From Firm-04 sp964392175 (GTDB lineage: Bacteria > Bacillota > Clostridia > Oscillospirales > Ruminococcaceae), in the NCBI GenBank assembly GCA_964392175.1, contig CAYMOJ010000019.1:1-35398 (forward strand): 35,398 bases of DNA, read 5' to 3'. The position numbers and the translations under genes are program-made. Under the pieces are notes generated by a model, which was not told the DNA's origin, did no database searches, and worked only from the letters and a program-made list of their open reading frames with translations. Positions 7,282 through 14,565 of this stretch are shown here, piece by piece (the first letter of the stretch is position 1; every line of letters begins with the position of its first letter).

Positions 7282-7884
7282 CTAGATGACACCATTGCCG
7301 CCGTAATTGAAATCGTAATTGTAGCTATAACTAAAAAGATAGCTGTCCGCGGAGTCATAAAACCCAAATACGCCGTTTTTGTACTCCATCAACAACGCAT
7401 CCATGATATCATAAATATCGATATCATATTTCTCCAGCCACTCATCATATGGGTCATCCAGATATTTCGTAAGAAATTCAGGCAACTCGCCGGTTTTATC
7501 ATACTCCGGAAAAATCTCATCCGCCTCAATAATCACTCGCTGGTAATCCGATGTGATCTCTTCGGCATAGGGTATCAGTCCTGCAAAAGCAATCAAGCAA
7601 ATCAACACCGCAATCAAACTCAGTGCTGCGGTAATGATACCGGTAATGGACATTCCCGTGCCGCGTTGCTTTCGCACCAGCGCAATGATACCAAAGATGA
7701 TTGCAAGGGGTGCTGTAATGAAATTCACGCAGCAGCATATGCCCAACAGGCTGACGATACCGAGAATCAGTGCAGTGACTGCAAAACCGATCGGTCTTTG
7801 CTGCGGTACAGGCTGCCGCTGATAGAATGTCTGATTACCATTCTGATATTGTCCATAAGGATTTGGAATCATGTTCGGATCCAT
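7282..7884 (-). CDS. DUF4190-like two-helix membrane protein
   Basis: 200 residues from ATG 7884; AAAGGA lies 6 bases upstream, so upstream in-frame codons are part of the binding site. The N-terminus is short, polar and Gln/Pro/Asn-rich (PNPYGQYQNGN). Two adjacent membrane segments follow (about 34-64 and 73-105) with GxxSLLGICCCVNFITAPLAIIFGIIALVRKQRGTG between and within them, the pattern of DUF4190 proteins. The C-terminal 90 residues are acidic and Tyr-rich and presumably outside the membrane. The function is unknown. It is 26 bases downstream of metA and upstream of the cyclophilin gene on the same strand. Confidence 0.8.
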   Translation of the reverse strand: MDPNMIPNPYGQYQNGNQTFYQRQPVPQQRPIGFAVTALILGIVSLLGICCCVNFITAPLAIIFGIIALVRKQRGTGMSITGIITAALSLIAVLICLIAFAGLIPYAEEITSDYQRVIIEADEIFPEYDKTGELPEFLTKYLDDPYDEWLEKYDIDIYDIMDALLMEYKNGVFGFYDSADSYLFSYSYNYDFNYGGNGVI

Positions 7885-7910
7885 AGCAATTCCTTTCACA
7901 TCGCAGTACT

Positions 7911-8858
7911 TTACGCGTCCATCTGCCAGTTCCAGTTGCGCAGAGCCAGTTCTTCCAGATCAAAAGGGGTACGCTGATAAACGCAGTAATTCAACCAGTT
8001 GGAGAACATCAAGTTGGCGTGGCAACGCCAGCAAAAGCGTGGTTGACAGGCAGGATCATCATTGGGAAAATAATGATATGGTATCTCAATGGGCAGCCCT
8101 TTTTGCTTATCGCGGAAGTATTCCTCCGCAAGGGTGTTACGATCATACTCCGAATGCCCGGTGATGAAGTACTGTCTGCCATTGCGGTTTGCCACAATAT
8201 GCACCCCTGAAATAGCAGAAGCGGTCAAGATCTCCAATTCCGCCACCTTTTCAATATCTTCGCGGCGCACTTCGGTATGACGAGAATGCGGTACATCAAA
8301 GACCTCGTCAAAGCCCTGCAACAACAAGGAATTTTCCACCTCTGCACGATGCGGAAAAATGCCAAACATCTTCTTCTCCAGTGGATACTTGGGTACACCG
8401 AAGTGGTGATACAATCCAGCCTGCGCGCCCCAACAGATATGCAGCGTACTGAACACGTGACGCTTTGACCAATCCATGATTTCGCAGATCTCCGACCAGT
8501 AATCTACTTCCTCAAAAGGCAACTGCTCCACCGGTGCACCGGTAATGATCATTCCGTCATAGTACTTTCCACGGATTTCGGAAAACGTGGTATAAAACGC
8601 ATCCATATGGCTTTGCGCAGTATTTTTGGATACATGAGATTCCAACCGAAGCAAAGAGATATCCACCTGCAAGGGGGTATTGCTCAGCAGGCGCAGCAGC
8701 TGGATCTCTGTTTCGATCTTTTTGGGCATGATGTTGAGGATCAGAATACGCAACGGACGGATATCCTGATGCGCAGCCTGTTCTGCTCCCATCACGAAGA
8801 TCTTTTCATTCAGCAGTGCCTGATACGCAGGCAATTCCTTGGAAATACAAATCGGCAA
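7911..8858 (-). CDS. metA: Homoserine O-acetyltransferase (MetA family)
   Basis: 315 residues. The enzyme acylates L-homoserine in the first committed step of methionine synthesis. I place the start at TTG 8858: GAAAGGAG lies 9 bases upstream, and the resulting MPICISKELPAYQ matches the usual MetA N-terminus. With this start the active-site residues fall at Cys142 (LHICWGAQ), His235 and Glu237 (GHSEYD), the canonical numbers of the family. Residue 111 is Glu (TGAPVEQLPFE); Glu at 111 gives acetyl-CoA preference and Gly gives succinyl-CoA preference in characterised MetA enzymes. I therefore call it acetyltransferase rather than succinyltransferase. The GTG at 8909 would add 17 unlikely residues. 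It is followed 26 bases later by the DUF4190 gene. Confidence 0.92.
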   Translation of the reverse strand: MPICISKELPAYQALLNEKIFVMGAEQAAHQDIRPLRILILNIMPKKIETEIQLLRLLSNTPLQVDISLLRLESHVSKNTAQSHMDAFYTTFSEIRGKYYDGMIITGAPVEQLPFEEVDYWSEICEIMDWSKRHVFSTLHICWGAQAGLYHHFGVPKYPLEKKMFGIFPHRAEVENSLLLQGFDEVFDVPHSRHTEVRREDIEKVAELEILTASAISGVHIVANRNGRQYFITGHSEYDRNTLAEEYFRDKQKGLPIEIPYHYFPNDDPACQPRFCWRCHANLMFSNWLNYCVYQRTPFDLEELALRNWNWQMDA

Positions 8859-8957
8859 GCCGCATTGCTCCTTTCCGTAATACGCCGTCTGTTGATTCCA
8901 TTCGGGCACGGCACGGGTGCGGGGTGCAGCTTGCCGATGTATGATGCATGGTGTCTT

Positions 8958-10355
8958 TCAGACGGGGTGTACCTGTTTTTCTGCGTCGCCGTGCACGCCA
9001 TCCAGCCCAAACTGCTGATCCCGACGCTTTTCGAAGAACTTCACGGCAACCTGACCAAACTGTGCATAACTCAGCACATCTTCCTCCTGGGTGATCCACT
9101 CTGCGCACTCCTTGCGCAAGGTATCCAGCTCCGGCTTCAGCAGATCGGCAGGGCGGCAATCAATGGGTTCAGCGTCGCCGATGATCTTCTTCCGGAATGC
9201 GGGGTCAATCGGCACAGGCGTTCTGCCATATTCACCGCGCACAATGCCCTTAAATTCCTTTGTCACAGTCTTGTAACGCTCACCCATAATAACATTGAAC
9301 ACAGCCTGTGTACCAACGATCTGGGAGGAAGGAGTAACCAGAGGTGGAGAACCCGCATCTGCGCGTACGCGCGGAACTTCCGCCAGCACAGCCTCCAACT
9401 GATCCTCCTTGCCTGCCTGCTTCAACTGTGAAAGCAGATTGGAAAGCATACCGCCGGGCACCTGATAGATCAGTGCGCTGGCATCTGTGGCAAGCATTTT
9501 GGGATCCAACAGCCCCTCCTTGATATACTTCTCTCGCAGGTCCATAAAGTAGCTGCGCAATGCACTCAGTGCCACCGGATCCAAGCCGGTATCATACGCA
9601 CTGCCCTGCAATGCGGCAACAATAGACTCCGTTGGTGCATGGGAAGTACCCAGTGCCAGAGGACTCATAGCAGTATCCACGATATCCGCACCTGCTTCGA
9701 TGCCCTTAAGCAAGCACATAGAGGCAAGACCTGAAGTGCTGTGCGTGTGAATCTGAATGGGCAACTTTACTGCCGCCTTCAGTGCCTTGACCAACGACTC
9801 GGTATTGTAAGGAGTCAGCAGTGCAGCCATATCCTTGATACAGATGGAATCCGCACCGGCAGCTTCGATCTGCTTTGCGTAATTGACATAGTACTCGTCG
9901 GTAAACACATCGCCCGTAGTATAGCTGATGGCAACCTGCGTATGCGCGCCCTCTTTCTTTGCTGCCTTGATAGCAGTTTCCAGATTGCGAATATCATTCA
10001 GGGCATCAAAAATACGGATGATATCAATACCGTTTGCAACAGACTTCTGCACAAAGTATTCGACCACATCGTCTGCATAATGGCGATATCCCAGCATATT
10101 CTGCCCACGAAACAGCATTTGCAGCTTGGTATTGGGCATATGCTTCTTCAAAATGCGCAAACGCTCCCACGGATCTTCATTCAGAAAGCGCAGACAAGCA
10201 TCAAAGGTCGCGCCGCCCCAGCATTCAATGGAGTAAAAGCCGATCTTGTCCATCTGCTCCAACACAGGGAGCATATCGGAAGTGGGCATACGAGTTGCCA
10301 GCAAGGACTGGTGCGCATCACGCAAAACGGTTTCGGTAATTTTGATTTTCGGCAT
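8958..10355 (-). CDS. Carboxyltransferase subunit (OadA / transcarboxylase 5S type)
   Basis: 465 residues. It belongs to the family of the oxaloacetate decarboxylase alpha subunit, pyruvate carboxylase carboxyltransferase domain and 5S transcarboxylase subunit, which moves carboxyl between oxaloacetate/pyruvate and biotin. Visible are the N-terminal TIM-barrel motif ETVLRDAHQSLLATRM, the RGQNMLGYRHYADDVV segment, the carbamylated-lysine region DSICIKDMAALLTP, the metal ligands in IHTHSTSGLA, and the post-barrel DUF/PYC_OADA region (DASALIYQVPGGMLSNL). It has no fused biotin domain; that domain is encoded by the next upstream gene, 16 bases away. The length (465) is shorter than OadA with biotin domain (about 590) and close to 5S (505). 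It lies in a three-gene operon with the biotin carrier and 12S-like subunit. Confidence 0.92.
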   Translation of the reverse strand: MPKIKITETVLRDAHQSLLATRMPTSDMLPVLEQMDKIGFYSIECWGGATFDACLRFLNEDPWERLRILKKHMPNTKLQMLFRGQNMLGYRHYADDVVEYFVQKSVANGIDIIRIFDALNDIRNLETAIKAAKKEGAHTQVAISYTTGDVFTDEYYVNYAKQIEAAGADSICIKDMAALLTPYNTESLVKALKAAVKLPIQIHTHSTSGLASMCLLKGIEAGADIVDTAMSPLALGTSHAPTESIVAALQGSAYDTGLDPVALSALRSYFMDLREKYIKEGLLDPKMLATDASALIYQVPGGMLSNLLSQLKQAGKEDQLEAVLAEVPRVRADAGSPPLVTPSSQIVGTQAVFNVIMGERYKTVTKEFKGIVRGEYGRTPVPIDPAFRKKIIGDAEPIDCRPADLLKPELDTLRKECAEWITQEEDVLSYAQFGQVAVKFFEKRRDQQFGLDGVHGDAEKQVHPV

Positions 10356-10371
10356 GGCTTTGCTCGCTTTC

Positions 10372-10758
10372 TCAGCCCAAAACAGCGAGCGGGTCGCCGG
10401 GGTTGACAGAACTGCCCTTGGTGGTATTTACAGAGACGATCGTACCATCCTTGGGTGCAACGATATCGTTCTCCATTTTCATCGCCTCAAGCACGAACAG
10501 CACCTGACCTCTGGTCACCGTGTCACCTGCGGCACACTTTACGTCCAGAATTGTGCCGGGCATGGGAGCAGAAACGGGTTCACCATCCGCAGGTACTGCT
10601 GCAGGAGCAGGAGCGGCTGCCGGTGCGGGAGTTGGAGCGACAGGGGCAGATACAGCAGAAGCAGCTGCTACGGGTGCAGCGGGTGTTGCACCCGCGCCGA
10701 TCTCCTCAACGGCTACATCATATTGCTTATTGTTGATCGTCACACGAAACTGTTTCAT
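10372..10758 (-). CDS. Biotin carboxyl carrier protein (1.3S type)
   Basis: 128 residues. The first 20 residues (MKQFRVTINNKQYDVAVEEI) are the short beta segment of the 1.3S transcarboxylase subunit and of Oad/Mmd gamma-type carriers. Residues about 21-62 form an Ala/Pro-rich flexible linker, and 63-128 the biotinyl domain, with the biotin attachment motif EAMKMEND and Lys94 as the modified residue. The carrier shuttles carboxybiotin between the two carboxyltransferase subunits encoded on either side. RBS AGGAGG (about 7 bases from ATG). It has the length of the Propionibacterium 1.3S subunit (123 residues). Confidence 0.95.
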   Translation of the reverse strand: MKQFRVTINNKQYDVAVEEIGAGATPAAPVAAASAVSAPVAPTPAPAAAPAPAAVPADGEPVSAPMPGTILDVKCAAGDTVTRGQVLFVLEAMKMENDIVAPKDGTIVSVNTTKGSSVNPGDPLAVLG

Positions 10759-10791
10759 GAGAACCTCCTGATATCATTAAGAATTATGGCA

Positions 10792-10810
10792 GATGCAGCC
10801 ATGCTGCATC
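10792..10810. repeat. Perfect 8-bp hairpin inside the carboxyltransferase operon
   Basis: GATGCAGC, a 3-base loop, GCTGCATC. It lies in the 65-base gap between the 12S-like gene and the biotin carrier gene, and no T run follows on either strand. It may be an mRNA stability or processing site; no terminator function is suggested. Confidence 0.6.
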
Positions 10811-10823
10811 CTACAGTGTAACC

Positions 10824-12176
10824 TTAAAAAGGAATATTGCTATGCTTTTTGGGCATACGGCTGATACGCTTATTTTCGAGCATATCCAGCGCAGAAATCA
10901 ACGCGTCACGCGTGTCGACAGGTGCAATGACAGCATCAATTACGCCAAGAGATGCCGCCTTTTCCGCAGAAGCAAGGGTGCGGCTGTACTCATCTGCCAA
11001 TGTCCGACGCGTCACATTCACATCGGCAACGCCCTTAAGCTTATCATGCCACAAAAATTCCACAGCAGCCTCTGGGCGCATAGGGGAAATAACCGCGCTA
11101 TCCCATGCCAGCACCAGATCACTACCCGCGCCACGACCTGCCATCGCGGAAAATGCAGCACCGCTTGCCTCACCGGTGATCAAGGCGATTTTCACGGATG
11201 TTGCTTCGGCATAGGCACCGCAAAGCTGTGTCATCGTGCGCAGAGAACCATTTCTCGTGGCTTCGGTATCACAAGCAAAGCCGGGAGTATCCATCACTGT
11301 AATCACGGGAACGGTAAAGGCATCGCAGGTACGAACGAAGCGTGCGATTTTCGCAGAATCATCAGCAGTGAGAGCATCCTTACCACAAGCGGAGATCAGA
11401 CCCACTGCCGTACCACGCAAGGTTGCGAGCGCAACTTGAACCGTATCGCCATATGCCTCATACAAGGGCAAGAGAGAACCCGCATCCGCAATGCTCTCTA
11501 AGAGGGTATCCTTACTGCAAGCAATTTCGGAAGCAGTATACTCACAGCAGGGTGCCCCTGCCAAATTGTTTGCAGGCATCAGCGTGAGAATCGCTTTGAC
11601 CTGTTCCATTGTGGCAGAAACATCAGCACATACAGCGGCGGCGACCCCATTTGCAGCAGCGGTTTGTGCAGTGGCTGCATCCGTGCCAAAGGGCGGTGTC
11701 AAGTACAACTCGGATTTTTCGGTGCAGATGACAAAATCGGCAGCAGTCGCCATCAACGCAGCACTACCTGCACAAACACCTGCGATCACTGAAATCTGCG
11801 TAACCACGCCGGACAGCGCAGTTGCAGCAGCGATGAGTTTGCCGTAAACTGTCAAAGCATCGGCAGTGCCGTCAACATAGACACCATTGGAGTCGTAAAT
11901 ACCGACCACGGGCGTGCCGGTTTTGGCGGCAAGATGATAAAGTCGCTTGAGCTTTCCGGCGGCATTTTTGCCCAGCGCGCCATTGTTGACATCGGGGGCT
12001 TGTGCAAAGGCACAAACAGGCTGACCGTCCACATAGCCATGTGCACAGATGACCGCAGCAGTGTCATCCTTTTCCTGACGCAGTGCATCCAACTCGGTAA
12101 ACGAACCATTGTCAAAGAGCAGCCCAAGGCGTTCTCTCGCAATAGAGGCTGTGATATCCATACTTATGATACGCAT
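10824..12176 (-). CDS. Acyl-CoA carboxyltransferase subunit (MmdA / 12S type)
   Basis: 450 residues, family of propionyl-CoA carboxylase beta, methylmalonyl-CoA decarboxylase alpha and the transcarboxylase 12S subunit. N-terminal ITASIARERLGLLFDNGSFTELDAL matches the family start; a first crotonase-like fold carries the CoA oxyanion-hole region VCAGSAALMATAADFVI, and the second fold carries VITVMDTPGF and ITGEASGAAFSAMAGRGAGSDLVLAW. It is shorter (about 510-520 is usual) and Ala-rich, so substrate specificity is uncertain. The start is not settled: ATG 12176 has AAAGG immediately before it, and ATG 12161 gives the family N-terminus with the same site 15 bases upstream. First gene of the operon and downstream of a TTGCTT/TACAAT promoter. 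Confidence 0.85.
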   Translation of the reverse strand: MRIISMDITASIARERLGLLFDNGSFTELDALRQEKDDTAAVICAHGYVDGQPVCAFAQAPDVNNGALGKNAAGKLKRLYHLAAKTGTPVVGIYDSNGVYVDGTADALTVYGKLIAAATALSGVVTQISVIAGVCAGSAALMATAADFVICTEKSELYLTPPFGTDAATAQTAAANGVAAAVCADVSATMEQVKAILTLMPANNLAGAPCCEYTASEIACSKDTLLESIADAGSLLPLYEAYGDTVQVALATLRGTAVGLISACGKDALTADDSAKIARFVRTCDAFTVPVITVMDTPGFACDTEATRNGSLRTMTQLCGAYAEATSVKIALITGEASGAAFSAMAGRGAGSDLVLAWDSAVISPMRPEAAVEFLWHDKLKGVADVNVTRRTLADEYSRTLASAEKAASLGVIDAVIAPVDTRDALISALDMLENKRISRMPKKHSNIPF

Positions 12177-12212
12177 CCTTTCTGTGGATAGAATAAAAAT
12201 CTATACCGTTCT

Positions 12213-12241
12213 ATTGTACCATACCTTGGTAAAAAAAGCAA
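12213..12241 (-). promoter_or_regulatory. Promoter of the carboxyltransferase operon
   Basis: On the minus strand TTGCTT (12241-12236), 17 bases, TACAAT (12218-12213), about 40 bases upstream of the 12S-like gene start. Confidence 0.6.
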
Positions 12242-12301
12242 GAGCTTTTGCAGGACTTTGTATAAATCCACACAAAAAAATGCCATTTATATACTATCCA
12301 C

Positions 12302-12330
12302 TTGACCGTAACGCAAATCTGTGTTATAAT
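12302..12330 (+). promoter_or_regulatory. tRNA-Arg promoter
   Basis: TTGACC at 12302-12307, 17 bases, TATAAT at 12325-12330. It lies 14 bases upstream of the tRNA 5' end. Confidence 0.8.
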
Positions 12331-12344
12331 ATGTGCAGTGCGAT

Positions 12345-12421
12345 GCGCCCGTAGCTCAGTAGGATAGAGCAGCTGCCTCCTAAGCAGCAGGTCGGGGATT
12401 CGATTTCCTTCGGGCGCGCCA
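12345..12421 (+). tRNA. tRNA-Arg (anticodon CCT)
   Basis: 77 nt, with the 3' CCA encoded: acceptor GCGCCCG / CGGGCGC, D arm AGCTCAGTAGGATAGAGC, anticodon stem GCTGC / GCAGC around loop CTCCTAA (CCT at 12379-12381), T arm GGGGATTCGATTTCC, discriminator G. It reads the rare AGG codon. It has its own promoter and terminator. Confidence 0.95.
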
Positions 12422-12428
12422 GACAATC

Positions 12429-12464
12429 ATCCCTCATGTATCAAAAACACATGAGGGATTTTTC
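12429..12464 (+). terminator. tRNA-Arg terminator
   Basis: Stem ATCCCTCATGT / ACATGAGGGAT followed by TTTTT. It starts 8 bases after the tRNA. The opposite strand has no T run, so it is not an obvious terminator for the minus-strand tatD operon. Confidence 0.88.
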
Positions 12465-12508
12465 ATATCTTTTAGATATTGCCGTACTAAGCCGATAACA
12501 CAACTGTA

Positions 12509-13288
12509 TCAACCCAAAGGGCAATCAAAGAGTTTTGCGGCATTTTCGGCAGTCAATCTGCCAACCTCCGCAGGAGCAATGCCCTTTTCTCTTGCCAGCA
12601 CAGCAATGACTTCGGTAAGCATGGTGCTGTCACAGCGTTTGCCTCGATATGGCACAGGCGCAAGATAGGGACAATCCGTTTCAATGAGTATTCTGTCCAA
12701 AGGCACCACTGCCAGAGCCTCCAACGGTTTGCGTGCGTTTTGAAAGGTCACAACCCCCGTAAAACCGATATACATTCCTAACCGAAGCACCTCTTTTGCT
12801 GACTCTGCCGAGCCGGAGAAGCAATGCATCACACCCTTTTCAGGGCGGTGCTGTCGCAGGATCTCCAACATATCGCCCATAGCATCACGGCAATGCAGGA
12901 TCACCGGCAGATGCAGTTCTCTTGCAAGCTGTAGCTGCTCGCAAAGAATCTTTTTCTGAAAGTCCGCGTCATAGCCATCATAATGGTAGTCCAACCCGAT
13001 CTCGCCAATTGCTTTGACCTTGGGGTGGCTTGCCATCTCGCGAAGCCGCTGCAAATAATCCGCAGGCACATCCATGCATTCCGGATGAATGCCCACCGCA
13101 GCATAAATATGCGAATAACGCTCAGCCAAAGCCACACTTTCCATCGAGGATTCCATATCGCAGGCGGCAGCCATACAGCATATCACGCCTTGCTGTGGCA
13201 ATGCTGCAAGCAAAGCATCCCTGTCTGGATCAAATGCCTTATCGGTATAGTGTGTATGGCTGTCAAAAATCGTAAGTTGTTCGTTCAT
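12509..13288 (-). CDS. TatD family metal-dependent hydrolase
   Basis: 259 residues, the usual TatD length (about 255-265). The TIM-barrel metal ligands are visible: DSHTHYTD (His11 and His13), GEIGLDYHYD (Glu), VILHCRDA (His), GVMHCFSGS (His) and ETDCPYLAP (Asp). TatD proteins are 3'-5' DNases implicated in DNA repair, and some members act on D-amino acids or nucleotides. The RBS GAGGATT lies 6-7 bases from ATG. It is 14 bases downstream of the dehydratase-like gene at 13303-14538 and probably the last gene of that operon. Confidence 0.93.
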   Translation of the reverse strand: MNEQLTIFDSHTHYTDKAFDPDRDALLAALPQQGVICCMAAACDMESSMESVALAERYSHIYAAVGIHPECMDVPADYLQRLREMASHPKVKAIGEIGLDYHYDGYDADFQKKILCEQLQLARELHLPVILHCRDAMGDMLEILRQHRPEKGVMHCFSGSAESAKEVLRLGMYIGFTGVVTFQNARKPLEALAVVPLDRILIETDCPYLAPVPYRGKRCDSTMLTEVIAVLAREKGIAPAEVGRLTAENAAKLFDCPLG

Positions 13289-13302
13289 TTTGCAATCCTC
13301 AA

Positions 13303-14538
13303 TTAGGACGATTCGGGTTTACGCGCATTGGCAAGCATCAGCTTCACGCGATTTTCCTGATTGACTTTCGTCGCGCCGGGGTCGTAATCAATGGCGGTAA
13401 TATTTGCATTGGGATAAGCGTTTTTGATCACGCGCATCATGCCCTTTGCCACAATGTGATTGGGCAAGCAACCGAAGGGCTGTGTACAAATGATATTCTC
13501 CGTACCGGATTCTGCCAGTGCAGCCATTTCTGCGGTGATAAGCCAACCTTCACCCATGCTGACACCCTGACTGATGTAACGATCTGCCAAACGACGCAGC
13601 TCTTCAAAATCATGGGGCGGATCAAACACACCGTGATCGCGCACCGCCTTGATTTGTTGCTTCTGCATTTGATAAATCGCCTTGTAGCCAATGCCGTTGA
13701 CGATGGTTTTCTTGTTGTGGTAACCATACAGTTTGCCATCTACATTGGTGCTGACGGCACAATACATGACAAATTCCAGTAGCGAGGGGATCACAGGCTC
13801 GCAACCCTCAGAGAGCAGAAAATCTTCCAGATGATTATTGGCGAGGGGTGAATACTTCACATAGATCTCACCGACGATGCCCACACGAATTTTGTTGCGT
13901 TTGGTACGATCGATCTTTGCAAAATCGTCAAGAATTTCGCGATAGATTTTCTTGGTTTTCAAATATTCACTCGTCTGGAATGCCGTTTCCAGACGATGCT
14001 GCCAACGGTCAAGCAACTTGTCGGTACGACCTTTTTCCAGTTCATAGGGGCGGCACTGATTGGAAACTGACATCAGCAGATCACCATACAGCACGGCGTA
14101 GAGAAATTTCAAGAAAATGGGTGCTGTCAGCTGAAAGCCCGACTTGGGATCTTTTTCCAAGCCCGAAAAGTTCAACGAAATCACGGGCACCTGTGGGAAT
14201 TGCTTCTCCAATGCTTTGCGCAGCAGATGAATGTAGTTGGAGGCACGGCAGCCACCACCTGTTTGGGTGATCAGCAGTGCCGTGCGATCGGGGTGATATC
14301 GTCCCGATTTCAATGCCTCCATAAACTGCCCGATGACAAGTAATGCAGGGTAGCAGGTATCGTTGTGGACATTCTTCAGTCCCTCATCCACCACCGCGCG
14401 GCTCGCGGTACGCAGCAGTTCGCAGTGGTAGCCGTATTTCTTCAAGATGCTAATGAGCAACTGGAAATGCACCGGCAGCATATCGGGTACAAGAATGGTA
14501 TGGGTTTGCTTCATTTCCGGTGTAAACCGTGCAGACAT
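13303..14538 (-). CDS. 2-hydroxyacyl-CoA dehydratase-like C-terminal half of a split activase
   Basis: 411 residues from ATG 14538; AAAGGTGG lies 7 bases upstream. The sequence begins SARFTPEMKQTHTILVP and contains VNNDTCYPALL-type segment VHNDTCYPALLVIGQFMEALKSG, the ITQTGGGCRASNYIHLLRKAL motif, and EGWLITAEMAALAESG with IICTQPFGCLPNHI. These are the features of the C-terminal part of the long-form (about 1400-residue) acyl-CoA dehydratase activase proteins. Cys residues in the YPALL, GGGCRA and FGCLPNH segments may bind an Fe-S cluster. The gene is 27 bases downstream of the 1st half (14566-17496); the two together give about 1390 residues, the length of the fused protein. It is followed by tatD. 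Confidence 0.85.
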   Translation of the reverse strand: MSARFTPEMKQTHTILVPDMLPVHFQLLISILKKYGYHCELLRTASRAVVDEGLKNVHNDTCYPALLVIGQFMEALKSGRYHPDRTALLITQTGGGCRASNYIHLLRKALEKQFPQVPVISLNFSGLEKDPKSGFQLTAPIFLKFLYAVLYGDLLMSVSNQCRPYELEKGRTDKLLDRWQHRLETAFQTSEYLKTKKIYREILDDFAKIDRTKRNKIRVGIVGEIYVKYSPLANNHLEDFLLSEGCEPVIPSLLEFVMYCAVSTNVDGKLYGYHNKKTIVNGIGYKAIYQMQKQQIKAVRDHGVFDPPHDFEELRRLADRYISQGVSMGEGWLITAEMAALAESGTENIICTQPFGCLPNHIVAKGMMRVIKNAYPNANITAIDYDPGATKVNQENRVKLMLANARKPESS

Positions 14539-14565
14539 GACATTGCCACCTTTCAAGATTCGCCT

